A stretch of 64,000 nucleotides of DNA from JAGNKE01 sp964583335 (GTDB taxonomy: Bacteria; Pseudomonadota; Alphaproteobacteria; Micavibrionales; Micavibrionaceae): positions 124,001 to 188,000 of the forward strand of contig CAZOVG010000003.1 of NCBI GenBank assembly GCA_964583335.1, written 5' to 3'. Under the pieces are notes generated by a model, which saw only the letters and a list, made by a program, of their open reading frames with translations, was not told the origin of the DNA and ran no database searches. Within the stretch, counting starts at the first letter, position 1. Each line of letters starts with the position of its first letter. This document shows, piece after piece, positions 41,535 through 52,047 of the stretch. Both the position numbers and the translations under genes were made by a program.

Positions 41535-42233
41535 TCACCAGCGGCAAACCCGCCCGATCCGCATATACTCCTCGGGCGTGTCCACCTGGCTTTGCTTGGC
41601 GTTCAGCTCGCGCTCAGTAGCCTTGAGGGTGCGGTCGATTGCCGCCTGCATGTAGGTGTCCAGCGTCCGCTTTTTAACTTCGGACTGCCCGAAATCATAG
41701 GGGCCCCAGCCCTGCTGCTGCGCAAACTCCGCCAGCCCCTCCTTCGCCGCCGCCTCGAATTTGGGAATGTTTTTCTGCACAACATCACGGTTGATCGTGA
41801 CGTGCCGCATCTCGTGATCCATTAGCGTCTTGAACTGGCAACGACTGCGCGTACTGCTCTTACCCAGAAAAATCGTCTGATTGAGCGCCAGCTTGACCTC
41901 AACCTTCTGCGGCACCAGGCACATCTGCCCGGAAAAGCTCTTGAGCTTCTCGACGAACTGCAAACCGAACTGCACCTGCATGGCGAACTCGGTCACCCCC
42001 AGCGCCTGCACATACCCGCCCGCCCGCAAATTCTCATGCGCGTTGCGGAATTTTTGTGTGATCTGCGCATAAGACAACTCGGTATTGAGGTCCGGATCGG
42101 GCATCGAAACCTGCACGAACACCGGAACATCCTGCGCCGCCGCGTCGCAATCCATAACGCTCATGGTCTGATAACGGTAGAGATAAACCACCGCCAGAAC
42201 GAACAAGGTAAAATTGAGGATCCTGTTAAACAT
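41535..42233 (-). CDS. membrane-anchored HExxH protein (zincin-like)
   Basis: A 232-residue protein. The N-terminal hydrophobic stretch (FNRILNFTLFVLAVVYLYRY) is a signal anchor or signal peptide. LMDHEMRHVTINRDVVQKN carries HEMRH, a full HExxH, and three Cys lie before and after. The family resembles DUF922-type predicted Zn-dependent peptidases, but I give this only as a likely fold. I use ATG 42233 because GGAGAAGGG precedes it; the frame opens at 42329. It is followed by an encoded tRNA-Asn on the same strand. The substrate is unknown. Confidence 0.75.
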   Translation of the reverse strand: MFNRILNFTLFVLAVVYLYRYQTMSVMDCDAAAQDVPVFVQVSMPDPDLNTELSYAQITQKFRNAHENLRAGGYVQALGVTEFAMQVQFGLQFVEKLKSFSGQMCLVPQKVEVKLALNQTIFLGKSSTRSRCQFKTLMDHEMRHVTINRDVVQKNIPKFEAAAKEGLAEFAQQQGWGPYDFGQSEVKKRTLDTYMQAAIDRTLKATERELNAKQSQVDTPEEYMRIGRVCRW

Positions 42234-42601
42234 CCCTTCTCCGGAAACAACCCCACGCAAGCTTACGTTATAAATTCGCATGGCCCGGGCTCCGGGAAAA
42301 GTGATTAATGCCAAATGCATCAGAAACATAAATATTTTTCATAAAATTTCAAAAGAAAGCCGTCTACGCCCGAAAAGGAGGAAATAAGTCACTGTTTTAA
42401 AACACATTAATCCGGCATTATCGCTAAAATTTTATGTTTCTTTTATGCAATCCTCAGTTATCCTTAAGGTTTACTATATTAATATATGAGGAAGATGATG
42501 CGCCTCTTCGGAAGCGCTAAAAAACGATATTACATTTATGTTTTAAACGATTAAGCCAAGAACAAACCTGACACGCTGACAAGGATATCAAGGGGCAACA
42601 C
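42234..42601. other. AT-rich promoter region between divergent genes
   Basis: About 370 bp without a firm gene. AAGGAGG at 42375-42381 has no start codon at usual distance. A 19-codon frame (ATG 42495 to TAA 42554, SD GAGG) encodes MMRLFGSAKKRYYIYVLND and could be a leader peptide of the FecR/RTX-like gene, or chance. The AT-rich composition suggests promoters for both flanking genes. Confidence 0.4.
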
Positions 42602-45067
42602 ATGGCCTACAAGGTAATCGACGATTTCTCCGGCTCGCCCGAACAGCAAGGCCACCAGCCCTTGAGGATGCAAATCGACGGCCCGTCGCTCGACCTGCCT
42701 GACGCCTCCTTCGTGCGCGATGCCGACCTGTCGCGCGACGGCCAGAACCTTGTGATCGAAGGCCCGCAGGGCACGATCGTCATCGAGAATTATTTCGCGC
42801 AGACCCAGCCGCCGATGCTCACCGCGCCGGACGGCAGCGCCCTCACCCCCGCGCTTGTCGAATCCTTCCTCAAGAACACCGCGCAATACGCCGAAACCTC
42901 CACGGCCAGCGTCACGGATGTCAGCCCCGTGGGCGCGGTCAAGGAAATCAGCGGCGAAGCGACCGTCACCCGCACCAACGGCAAGGTTGAGACGCTCGGC
43001 GTCGGCAGCCCGATCTATCAGGGCGATATCATCGAGACCAGCGAGGACGGCGCGGTCAATATCATCTTCATCGACGAAAGCACCTTCGCCGTCTCCAACG
43101 ACGCGCGCATGGCCATCGACCAGTATGTCTTCGACCCCGCGACCAGCGGCGGCAAGACCAATTTCTCGGTGCTCAAGGGCGTGTTCGTCTTCACCTCCGG
43201 CCTGATCGGTCGCGAAGACCCCGACGACGTGGAAATTCAAACGCCTGCGGGCTCCATCGGGATTCGCGGGACGATTATCGTTGGAAACGTGGACACCGGC
43301 GAAATCACCGTGATCGAGGGCGCGATCGTCCTGACCGACAACAACGGCAACAGCCTCACCCTCTCAAGCGAATTCGAAACCGCCATATTCAAGCCCGATG
43401 AGGGCAAGATCGAACTGGTCGGCCAGCTTTCGGCCAAGGATGTCGGCGAGCGTTACGCCACGATCGCCAACGTCACCACGGGCCTGTTCTCCACGATCCA
43501 GGAAAACGCCACCGAGAAGAACGGTGAACAAAAACAAGACGAGAAGACCGACAAGGAGTCCTTCCTCGACGACATGGACCTGTTCAGCGACGATATCGTT
43601 CCGGCGACGACGGGCAGTCAATCGCTCGCCGTCCAACTGGTCGAGCAAAGCTTCGAGGAACGCTCCGTCTCCTCCGGCACGCAAGGCTTCCTGCCCCCAG
43701 TATCGGCGGACCTCGCCCCCGTGACCCCGCCCATCGCCGTTCTGGTCGAAAGGCTGGCCTTTGCGGAAAACGACAACTCGGGCGCGGCCGTGGCCCGCCT
43801 GACCGCACAATTCGTAAACTTCGCGAACATCAATCTCGTGGGCTTGTCCAACAACTTCTTTGACATTGTCCGTGAGAGCGACACGACCTTCCTCGTCTCC
43901 CTGCGGGCGGGCGTATCGATGGACTTCGAGAACCCATTCAACCTTCTCTTCGCGGCCTCCGACCTTCAAGGCAACGTCATTGCAGACGCTACGAACCTGA
44001 GCGTCACGAACATCAACGAAGGCGTGATCCTGACCAACGCCGAAGCCAACAACGTCGGCGCCAGCAACTACTTCGCCGCGTCTAACAGCAACCTCTGGTC
44101 TTATGATTTCAGCAAGGCCTTCAGCGACCAGGAGGGCGACATCGCCTCCTACACCGTCCTGAACCCGCCCATCAGCATCGGCATCGCCGACTTTGATTTC
44201 GATAACGCCACCGGCGTGATGGATATTCTCTTCAACGGCCTCGTGGACGGCAGCAACCACATCTTCACCGTGGAAGCCCGCGACTCCTCGAACGCCATCA
44301 TCAGCAGCGTCACCATCACCTTCGATACGATCGTGCAGGATAATTTCACCGGGATCATGGTCTCGGACAACGAGGTCTTCAGCTCGTCCGGAAACGTCGC
44401 CGACACAGTCATGATTTCTTCGAACGGCAACACCGTGTTCAGCGATGCCGGAGGCGACACCATCTCGATCGCCGGGAACAACAACCGCGTCATGGCCGGC
44501 GACGGCAACGACACGGTGACCCTGACCTCGGGCACCGTCAACTTCATCCACGGCGGCGCGGGCGCAGACAGCCTCATCCTCGGCCTGATGCACGACATCA
44601 AGGCCTACGGCGGCGAAGGCAGCGACGTGTTCCGCCTCACGACCTCGACGGCGGTCAACGACCTGCAAACCTATACGACCGGCCTTCTGATCGACGGCGG
44701 CGGCGACAACCTCTCCTCCTCCTCCAACCCCGGCGACGTTCTGCGCCTCGACGCGGCGGCGGGCGATATCGACTTCGCCCTGATCGACAACGCGATCATC
44801 AAGAACATCGAGACCCTCCACACCGACAACGGCGCCGCGACGGTCATCGACCTCGATTACCAGAGCGTTCTGGGCATGACCGACATGGACCGCACGCTCT
44901 ACATCAATATGGACGGTAACGACTCCCTGCACTTCAACAACACGTCCGGCAACACCTTCTACCGCACCGGAACCGCGACCAACAGCGGCGAGACCTATGA
45001 CGTTTACACCGACGGGGTCATCACCCTCATGGTCGATACGGAAAACGCCACCGTCACCGGCCTGTAA
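42602..45067 (+). CDS. FecR-domain, RTX-like repeat protein, probable type I secretion substrate
   Basis: An 821-residue protein without a signal peptide. After an N-terminal region it has a FecR-type domain (AVKEISGEATVTRTNGKVET, LGVGSPIYQGDIIETSEDG, then IQTPAGSIGIRGTIIVGNVD, residues about 115-225). A Glu/Lys/Asp linker follows, then a cadherin-like stretch (DNFTGIMVSDNEVFSSSG), and C-terminal hemolysin-type repeats: DGNDTVTLTSGTVNFIHGGA then GADSLILG and YGGEGSDVFRLTTSTAVNDL. This is the architecture of surface adhesins exported by type I systems. Acidic and rich in Asp/Asn, as in RTX proteins. No exporter genes are in the window, so export is inferred. Confidence 0.8.
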   Translation: MAYKVIDDFSGSPEQQGHQPLRMQIDGPSLDLPDASFVRDADLSRDGQNLVIEGPQGTIVIENYFAQTQPPMLTAPDGSALTPALVESFLKNTAQYAETSTASVTDVSPVGAVKEISGEATVTRTNGKVETLGVGSPIYQGDIIETSEDGAVNIIFIDESTFAVSNDARMAIDQYVFDPATSGGKTNFSVLKGVFVFTSGLIGREDPDDVEIQTPAGSIGIRGTIIVGNVDTGEITVIEGAIVLTDNNGNSLTLSSEFETAIFKPDEGKIELVGQLSAKDVGERYATIANVTTGLFSTIQENATEKNGEQKQDEKTDKESFLDDMDLFSDDIVPATTGSQSLAVQLVEQSFEERSVSSGTQGFLPPVSADLAPVTPPIAVLVERLAFAENDNSGAAVARLTAQFVNFANINLVGLSNNFFDIVRESDTTFLVSLRAGVSMDFENPFNLLFAASDLQGNVIADATNLSVTNINEGVILTNAEANNVGASNYFAASNSNLWSYDFSKAFSDQEGDIASYTVLNPPISIGIADFDFDNATGVMDILFNGLVDGSNHIFTVEARDSSNAIISSVTITFDTIVQDNFTGIMVSDNEVFSSSGNVADTVMISSNGNTVFSDAGGDTISIAGNNNRVMAGDGNDTVTLTSGTVNFIHGGAGADSLILGLMHDIKAYGGEGSDVFRLTTSTAVNDLQTYTTGLLIDGGGDNLSSSSNPGDVLRLDAAAGDIDFALIDNAIIKNIETLHTDNGAATVIDLDYQSVLGMTDMDRTLYINMDGNDSLHFNNTSGNTFYRTGTATNSGETYDVYTDGVITLMVDTENATVTGL

Positions 45068-45187
45068 TCGAAACCCCGGCCCTCCGCCCCCGAAACGCCC
45101 GGCCCCCGGGCGCTAACCCCTTATTCCCCTTGACAACCCAAGGCTTTGCCAAGCAAAGTTTGCATCCTGTCACGATTAAGGAAAAGG

Positions 45188-46588
45188 ATGCCCGGGATGG
45201 ATTTGCCTGAATTTGATATGCCCATGATCTGGAGCGCTCTGGGCGGCGTTCTCGGCCTGATCGTCGTTCTGGCCTTCTTGCTCCGGCGGGTCGTGCCCAC
45301 GAATGAGGTGCATATCGTCCAGTCCCGCAAATCCACTAAATCTTATGGAAAAGACACCGACAACGGCAACACCTACTACGAATGGCCCTCATGGCTCCCC
45401 CTGCTCGGGATCACCAAAATCGTCATGCCCGTTTCCGTCTTCGATATTCAGCTCGTGGCTTATGAGGCTTACGACGTGGGCCGGGTGCCGTTCGTCGTCG
45501 ATATCGTGGCCTTCTTCCGCATCGCCGACAGCAATCTGGCCGCCCAGCGGGTCGCCAGCTTCTCGGAACTCGAAAACCAGCTTCGCGCGATCGTCCAGGG
45601 CGCGGTGCGGACGATTCTGGCCTCCCACGATATTGATAAAATCATGCTCGAACGCAGCGTCTACGGCGAGCAATTCACCGAAGCCGTGAACGACCAGCTC
45701 AAAAGCTGGGGCGTCGTTCCGGTCAAGAATATCGAGCTGATGGACATCCGCGACGCCTCCGAAAACCGCGTCATCCATAACATCATGGAGAAAAAGAAAT
45801 CCCTGATCGAAATGCAGAGCCGCACCGAGGTCGCCGACAACATCAAGAACGCCGAAGTCGCCGAGATCGAGGCCCGCCGCGCAAGGGACATCAAGGATCA
45901 GGAAGCCCAGCAGGCCGTGGGCGAGCGCACCGCCGAAAAGCACAAGGTCGTGGGCATCGCCAACGAACGCGCTTCGCAGGAGATCAAGGACCAGCAGCGC
46001 GTAACCAAGGAAAAGGAAATGGCGGTCGTCCAGGTCAACGACGTCAAACGCGCCGAAATCACCCGCGACATGAACGTCGTTAAGGCCGACGAGGACAAAC
46101 AGGCCATGATCCTGCGCGCGGACGGCCAGCTAGAGGCCAAAAAGCGCGAGGCCGAGGGCATCACCATCGAGGGCGGCGCCCGCGCGGACGCCGAAAAGGC
46201 TATGCAACTCGCCCCCGTTCAGGCCCAGATCGAACTCGCCAAGGAAATCGGCAGCAATCAGGGCTACCAAAGCTATCTTATCTCCATCCGCCAGATCGAG
46301 GCGACGCAGGCCGTCGGCATCGAACAGGCGCAGGCGCTGAAAGCCGCCGACCTCAAGGTCATCGCCAACACGGGCGACCCCGTAAGCGGCGTGAATAAAA
46401 TCATGGAAGTCTTCTCCGCAAGAGGCGGCACCGAACTGGCCGCGATGGTCGAGGCCTTCGCGCAATCCGAACAGGGCCAGGCGGTTTTAAGCAAGCTCGG
46501 CGTGACCGCCGGTGCGGCCCCGGCCAAGGCAAAGCCCGAAAAGCCGCCCGCCCCGCCCGCGAAGCCCACTAAGGGTTTTGATGGTTAG
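45188..46588 (+). CDS. flotillin family (SPFH/band 7) membrane protein
   Basis: A scaffold protein of membrane microdomains. MIWSALGGVLGLIVVLAFLL is an N-terminal membrane anchor, followed by an SPFH/band-7 domain (NEVHIVQSRKSTKSYGKD, SELENQLRAIVQGAVRTILA) and a long coiled coil of EARRARDIKDQEAQQAVGER type, then a Pro/Ala/Lys-rich tail. Length 466 is typical of flotillin. Two ATGs (45188 and 45197) share the AAGGAAAAGG site; I use the first. No NfeD gene is beside it. Usual partners in signalling or envelope stress cannot be named here. Confidence 0.92.
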   Translation: MPGMDLPEFDMPMIWSALGGVLGLIVVLAFLLRRVVPTNEVHIVQSRKSTKSYGKDTDNGNTYYEWPSWLPLLGITKIVMPVSVFDIQLVAYEAYDVGRVPFVVDIVAFFRIADSNLAAQRVASFSELENQLRAIVQGAVRTILASHDIDKIMLERSVYGEQFTEAVNDQLKSWGVVPVKNIELMDIRDASENRVIHNIMEKKKSLIEMQSRTEVADNIKNAEVAEIEARRARDIKDQEAQQAVGERTAEKHKVVGIANERASQEIKDQQRVTKEKEMAVVQVNDVKRAEITRDMNVVKADEDKQAMILRADGQLEAKKREAEGITIEGGARADAEKAMQLAPVQAQIELAKEIGSNQGYQSYLISIRQIEATQAVGIEQAQALKAADLKVIANTGDPVSGVNKIMEVFSARGGTELAAMVEAFAQSEQGQAVLSKLGVTAGAAPAKAKPEKPPAPPAKPTKGFDG

Positions 46589-46662
46589 GAACTGAGCAAA
46601 ACGTTAAATTTGCCCTCCGGCCAGCCGGGTGTTAAGCAATATGCATGCCCACTTAAACCTGC

Positions 46663-47226
46663 ATGCACGTAATGATCGCCGAGCTTTTTTATCCAAAAGA
46701 ACTAAAACAGACGATCGCCGACCTTCGGGCGAAGGGCGATTTGAACGAAGCAGCGCTGAAAGAAATAAATCAGAATGTATGGTTTTCTTTTATTTGTAGT
46801 GGAGTTGTCACTGCGATTGTCTTGGTAAAAAATAGCCTCTTAATTACATTCATATTTTTTATATGCTTTGGGCTTTTGGGCAGTTTTATAAGTTTGCGCA
46901 GAGCTATCTATATGTTTTCTTTGCCTTATACCAAGGGAAAAATCCATAAAGGAGTAATCAAATCAGTGCGATTTGGTAAAGATTACTATCCGCGCGCGCC
47001 TAAAGGATGGAGAATAGACTATTCATTTGTAGATGATGAAGGACAAGAATTAAATGGAAGTTCGGATGTAATTTTTAAAGCGCATGTAGGATCAGATATA
47101 CCCAAAAAGGGCGAAGAGATCCAAGTCTATGTGCACCCTAATGATACAAGTAAGCATGGTATTTTTTTGCCTTATTATTTTAAGAGATACTGCCTCAGTA
47201 AATCCCACATAGAACAAACGCTTTAA
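46663..47226 (+). CDS. AT-rich two-TM protein, DUF3592-like
   Basis: A 187-residue protein, AT-rich compared with the flanking genes. Two hydrophobic helices (FSFICSGVVTAIVLVKN and LLITFIFFICFGLLGSFISL) precede a soluble domain: GVIKSVRFGKDYYPRAPKGW, DYSFVDDEGQELNGSS, and VGSDIPKKGEEIQVYVHPND. That order (paired helices, then a beta domain with a GEEI-x-VYV-PND segment) resembles DUF3592. Possible alternative start at ATG 46672. It sits in a short AT-rich pocket with the convergent gene at 47265. Function unknown. Confidence 0.65.
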   Translation: MHVMIAELFYPKELKQTIADLRAKGDLNEAALKEINQNVWFSFICSGVVTAIVLVKNSLLITFIFFICFGLLGSFISLRRAIYMFSLPYTKGKIHKGVIKSVRFGKDYYPRAPKGWRIDYSFVDDEGQELNGSSDVIFKAHVGSDIPKKGEEIQVYVHPNDTSKHGIFLPYYFKRYCLSKSHIEQTL

Positions 47227-47264
47227 GAAAACCAATCGCAACTTAAATCTTAGTGTGCGCCAAT

Positions 47265-47819
47265 TTAAGGCGCTTCTTTATTGACGGTAATTGAACTGCA
47301 GCCAAATTCAAAATGAGCTTGGCCTTGTTTTGTATATTCATTGACGTCGCTCGACACAAAGTCCTTACATAAAAATTGTTTTTCTGAATATGTAGATTCC
47401 GGATTCAAAACCTCGGCCTTTTCAAAAAACTTCCATTGTTCCTGCTTTTCAAATCGTTTAACAAAAACCACTTTGCATGGCTCATCAATATTGACTGTCG
47501 AAACCCACGCTGCGTTTTGTGTTTTCACGTCGGCACTAAAAACAAAGTGACTCAACTCAGTCGTTGAAAATAGAGAGCATTTGTTCTGTTCGGTCTGACT
47601 CTGCCCTTCCTTGTGGCTCTTAAGCAAAGTGGTTGTCGTTAAAAGACACGACATCCGCATATTTTCAGGCGGTCGGCATTCATAATAGAGGGTAACTAAA
47701 CCAGAAGCATTCTTGTCGGCGTATTGATCTGAATAAACGCCCGTTCCCGGCCATTCTTGCGCAAAGCAAGGGGTACAAAAAACAACAAGCAGCGCCGCCT
47801 GTAAAACTATAAATTTCAA
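47265..47819 (-). CDS. AT-rich secreted hypothetical protein
   Basis: A 184-residue exported protein. TTG 47819 starts it because GGGGAG lies 9 bases upstream and the signal peptide then reads KFIVLQAALLVVFCTPCFA-Q; the frame reaches back to 47957 but that part overlaps the neighbour. The mature part has six Cys (CRPP, CLLT, CSLF, CKVV, CKDF, CSS), likely disulphide-bonded. No family recognised. AT-rich, and convergent with the equally AT-rich gene at 46663, 38 bp away, which suggests a shared foreign origin. Confidence 0.65.
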   Translation of the reverse strand: MKFIVLQAALLVVFCTPCFAQEWPGTGVYSDQYADKNASGLVTLYYECRPPENMRMSCLLTTTTLLKSHKEGQSQTEQNKCSLFSTTELSHFVFSADVKTQNAAWVSTVNIDEPCKVVFVKRFEKQEQWKFFEKAEVLNPESTYSEKQFLCKDFVSSDVNEYTKQGQAHFEFGCSSITVNKEAP

Positions 47820-47850
47820 TTTATAGACTCCCCTTGAAGACGCCCAAAAC

Positions 47851-48408
47851 CTAAAACCCAAGCGCATAGAAATAATAGCCGTAAAACGCGATCCAGCAAA
47901 CCGCGTGAACCCGCAACACGGTCCGCAGCGCCAGCCGCCGCCGCAGCGCCGCGCCAACGATACAGGCGAACGCGACCACCAGCGCGAACCGCAGGCTGCG
48001 CACCGCCGCGCTGATCAGCGCAAACTGCGCGGGGTCGAGCCCCAGATGCCCGGCCCACACGGCATAGATTTTATACGGAACCCCCGAAACGCTGCCCGCC
48101 TGCATGGCAGCGAAGGCGTTTCCGCCCTGCATCTGCCGCCCCGCCTCGGCGATCATCCCCCCGCTGATCGCCGGAATGGCGTCCAGAAACGCCTGAGCCT
48201 GCGCAAACCCATGGGCGCCGAACGCGTACATCACGAAACCGCCCAGAACCGCCCCCGCCGTGGCCAGCGCGATCGAACCCAGCACCGCCCGCCCCCGCGT
48301 CAACACGACCAGGCTCAGCCACACATCCGGCACGAAAAAGAAAAACGTCGCCTCGGCACCCCCCCAGAGGAAACTGATCCAACCCGCACCCGGAAAACGC
48401 AACCGCAT
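47851..48408 (-). CDS. VTT/DedA-like membrane protein
   Basis: A 185-residue polytopic inner-membrane protein. ATG 48408 is used because GAGG precedes it; the frame reaches 48480. Hydrophobic segments lie at WISFLWGGAEATFFFFVPDV, VLGSIALATAGAVLGGFVMY, then RFALVVAFACIVGAALRRRL and IAFYGYYFYALGF. SGVPYKIYAVWAGHLGLDPA followed by a later RSLRF matches the conserved GxPxKxFAxxAG...RGLRF motif of VTT (DedA/SNARE-associated) proteins, which flip or transport lipids. The remaining sequence differs from named members, so the substrate is unknown. Confidence 0.75.
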   Translation of the reverse strand: MRLRFPGAGWISFLWGGAEATFFFFVPDVWLSLVVLTRGRAVLGSIALATAGAVLGGFVMYAFGAHGFAQAQAFLDAIPAISGGMIAEAGRQMQGGNAFAAMQAGSVSGVPYKIYAVWAGHLGLDPAQFALISAAVRSLRFALVVAFACIVGAALRRRLALRTVLRVHAVCWIAFYGYYFYALGF

Positions 48409-48572
48409 CACGCCCGCCTCACCGAAACCCTGAAGGTTGCCCCCCCAACAAACCGAAACTCGAATATGAAAATGACTCATTCCGGCGTTTTAATCAGACG
48501 CTCAAAGAGCCAAATTGCGAACAACCAAATCTGACCCCGAAGATTCAAAAACGCAAACTGAATCATCCGCCC

Positions 48573-50060
<1,488 letters not shown>

Positions 50061-50194
50061 ACCGATGAAACTCAGAGAGAAAACACAGACAGATAAACTT
50101 TAACTTTAATAAAAACCCCTAAGTCATTGATATGAATCCAAGGATGAATCCAAAAAGCGTTTTGCACACCCCGCAAAACCGGACTCAAAATCAG

Positions 50195-50233
50195 ACACCA
50201 ATCAAAAAACTAAAAAGATGAGCCGGACGGCTC
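50195..50233 (-). terminator. terminator between glpD and glpK
   Basis: Minus strand: GAGCC-GTCC-GGCTC followed by ATCTTTTTAGTTTTTT, 63 bp after the glpD stop. The remainder of the 235-bp gap has a GTTTTGC/GCAAAAC hairpin and two copies of TTGGATTCAT, probably the glpK promoter region. Confidence 0.75.
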
Positions 50234-50295
50234 GAGGTAGAGACGGGCGAACGCCCTCGGACAAAATCGTTCAGACGAACAATCAAGCCCTGCGA

Positions 50296-51807
50296 TTATG
50301 CTACTATGGAGGAAAGCGTGCTGGCAATATTCTCGGCGGTCTCATCCGTGACTTGTAAACCGAGTTTTGAGCGCCGCCACAAGACATCGTCCTCGGTCCG
50401 CGCCCACTCATGCGTGACAAGATACCGCAATTCCGCCTCGTACACGTGCTGCCCGCAATAAATCCCGAGACCGGATAGCGAATCCACGCCCTCCAGAATC
50501 ATATCCATGCGCGCCCCATAAGCCTGTGCATAACGCTTAAGCAACACTTCAGGCAGCCACGGATAACGCGCCTTCTGCCTGTTGATAAACGCGCCAAGAT
50601 CGCCGCCATCGAACTCCCCGCCCGTCAGCGGCTGATCCGCCGTCCACGGGTCGGCCACGACCTTGATCAGATCGACCGCGAGATCAACAGCCCGCTCCGC
50701 CTGCGCCCGGTAAGTCGTGAGCTTACCCCCAAACACGGAAATAAGAGGCTTTGACAGGCGCTTATGATGATATATTCGACAATCTCTTGAAATCGCCGAG
50801 ACGCTTTTTTTATCCTGATCGACCAGCGCCCGCACCCCGCTAAAGGTAAAAATCGCATCTTCGGGCAGCACGGGGGCCTTGAACGTCTTGTTGTAGGCGG
50901 CGCAGAGATAGGCCATCTCATCTTCGCTGGCCATCGCATCCTTGGGGTCGCCCGTAAAATCGACCTCCGTCGTCCCCACCAGCGTAAAATCTTTTTCATA
51001 AGGAATAACAAACACCACCCGCCCGTCCGGCTGCGGCAGGATATAACTCTCCTCGCCCTTGTGCTGCCGGGGCAAAATGATATGGCTCCCCTGCACCAGC
51101 CGAACTTTCGGCAGATCGGGGTCGTTCTCGTCCAGCCCCGTCCCCTCAAGGAAACGCCGCGCCCACGGCCCAGTGGCGTTGATAACGGCGGAGGCATGGA
51201 TACTGTAGTTGTTCTGGGAAATCCGGTCATGCAAGGAAACAACCCAGCTGCCGCTTTCGGCCTTAAGGCCCGTGCAGATCGTGCGGGTACGAATATCCGC
51301 GCCGTTTTCCGCCGCATCCACGGCGTTCAGAACCACGAGGCGCGTATCATCGCCCCACCCGTCGGAATAGACGAACCCACGCTTATATTCAGGCCGCAAG
51401 GGCACCCCGAACGCCTCCGCCGCAAAATTCGGCACCGTACGGAACCGCGAAAGCCGCGTTTTCCCGGCAAACCAGCCATAAAGCTTCAACCCGAGCTTAA
51501 CCTTCCACGCCGGATGCCCCGAACCGCCCATCGGCAGCACGAAATCCATACCCCGTACCAGATGCGGCGCAGTCCGCAACAAAGTCTCCCGCTCGCGCAA
51601 ACTCTCGCGGACCAACCGGAAATTCATATGTTCGAGATAGCGCAAACCACCGTGAATAAGCTTAGTGCTCGCCGAAGACGTACCGCTCGCCAGATCGTCC
51701 CCTTCGACCAAAATGACAGATAGCCCGCGCCCGGCGGCGTCGCGGGCTATCCCCGCGCCGTTGATTCCCCCTCCGACGACACATAAATCGTAATGCGAAA
51801 CACTCAT
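50296..51807 (-). CDS. glpD: glycerol-3-phosphate dehydrogenase, aerobic (FAD)
   Basis: FAD enzyme oxidising glycerol-3-phosphate to DHAP and passing electrons to quinone at the inner membrane. YDLCVVGGGINGAGIARDAA and GRGLSVILVEGDDLASGTSS with STKLIHGGLRYLEHMNF form the FAD-binding fold; KLGLKLYGWFAGKTRLSR and GVRALVDQDKKS are further family segments, and FGGKLTTYRAQAERAV is the conserved C-terminal pattern. Length 503 is normal. glpK lies downstream; no glpF or glpR is in the window. Confidence 0.97.
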   Translation of the reverse strand: MSVSHYDLCVVGGGINGAGIARDAAGRGLSVILVEGDDLASGTSSASTKLIHGGLRYLEHMNFRLVRESLRERETLLRTAPHLVRGMDFVLPMGGSGHPAWKVKLGLKLYGWFAGKTRLSRFRTVPNFAAEAFGVPLRPEYKRGFVYSDGWGDDTRLVVLNAVDAAENGADIRTRTICTGLKAESGSWVVSLHDRISQNNYSIHASAVINATGPWARRFLEGTGLDENDPDLPKVRLVQGSHIILPRQHKGEESYILPQPDGRVVFVIPYEKDFTLVGTTEVDFTGDPKDAMASEDEMAYLCAAYNKTFKAPVLPEDAIFTFSGVRALVDQDKKSVSAISRDCRIYHHKRLSKPLISVFGGKLTTYRAQAERAVDLAVDLIKVVADPWTADQPLTGGEFDGGDLGAFINRQKARYPWLPEVLLKRYAQAYGARMDMILEGVDSLSGLGIYCGQHVYEAELRYLVTHEWARTEDDVLWRRSKLGLQVTDETAENIASTLSSIVA

Positions 51808-51879
51808 GGCCAGTTAAGACTACATGATCGCACCGCGCGTGAAAAGCGGACCCGGCGAATAAAAAACCGTGGAAAAATC

Positions 51880-51999
51880 ATGGCTTTTTATGATCCGCAA
51901 ATGCACCAAAAACGTGCGCCTAAACCGCAGAGAAAAAATCACAAGAACCCGCATAAATTGAAAAAATTTGAAAAACTGTACAACTCGATTCGTTTTTAA
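51880..51999 (+). CDS. candidate 39-residue highly basic peptide
   Basis: ATG 51880 to TAA 51999 encodes a peptide with more than a third Lys, Arg and His (MAFYDPQMHQKRAPKPQRK then NHKNPHKLKKFEKLYNSIRF). GGAAAAATC precedes the ATG. It lies between glpD and the YjbH-like gene. It could be a real small nucleic-acid-binding peptide or an accident of AT-rich sequence; only conservation could decide. Confidence 0.3.
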   Translation: MAFYDPQMHQKRAPKPQRKNHKNPHKLKKFEKLYNSIRF

Positions 52000-52047
52000 T
52001 GTATTGTCATATCAGTTCTCTTGAGCGTTTCTCCACAATATATCCAC

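Noticed and set aside
43364..44932. 522-residue frame antisense to the FecR/RTX-like gene
   Set aside because: Val/Gly/Asp-rich complement of repeated Asp/Asn codons; no independent signal.
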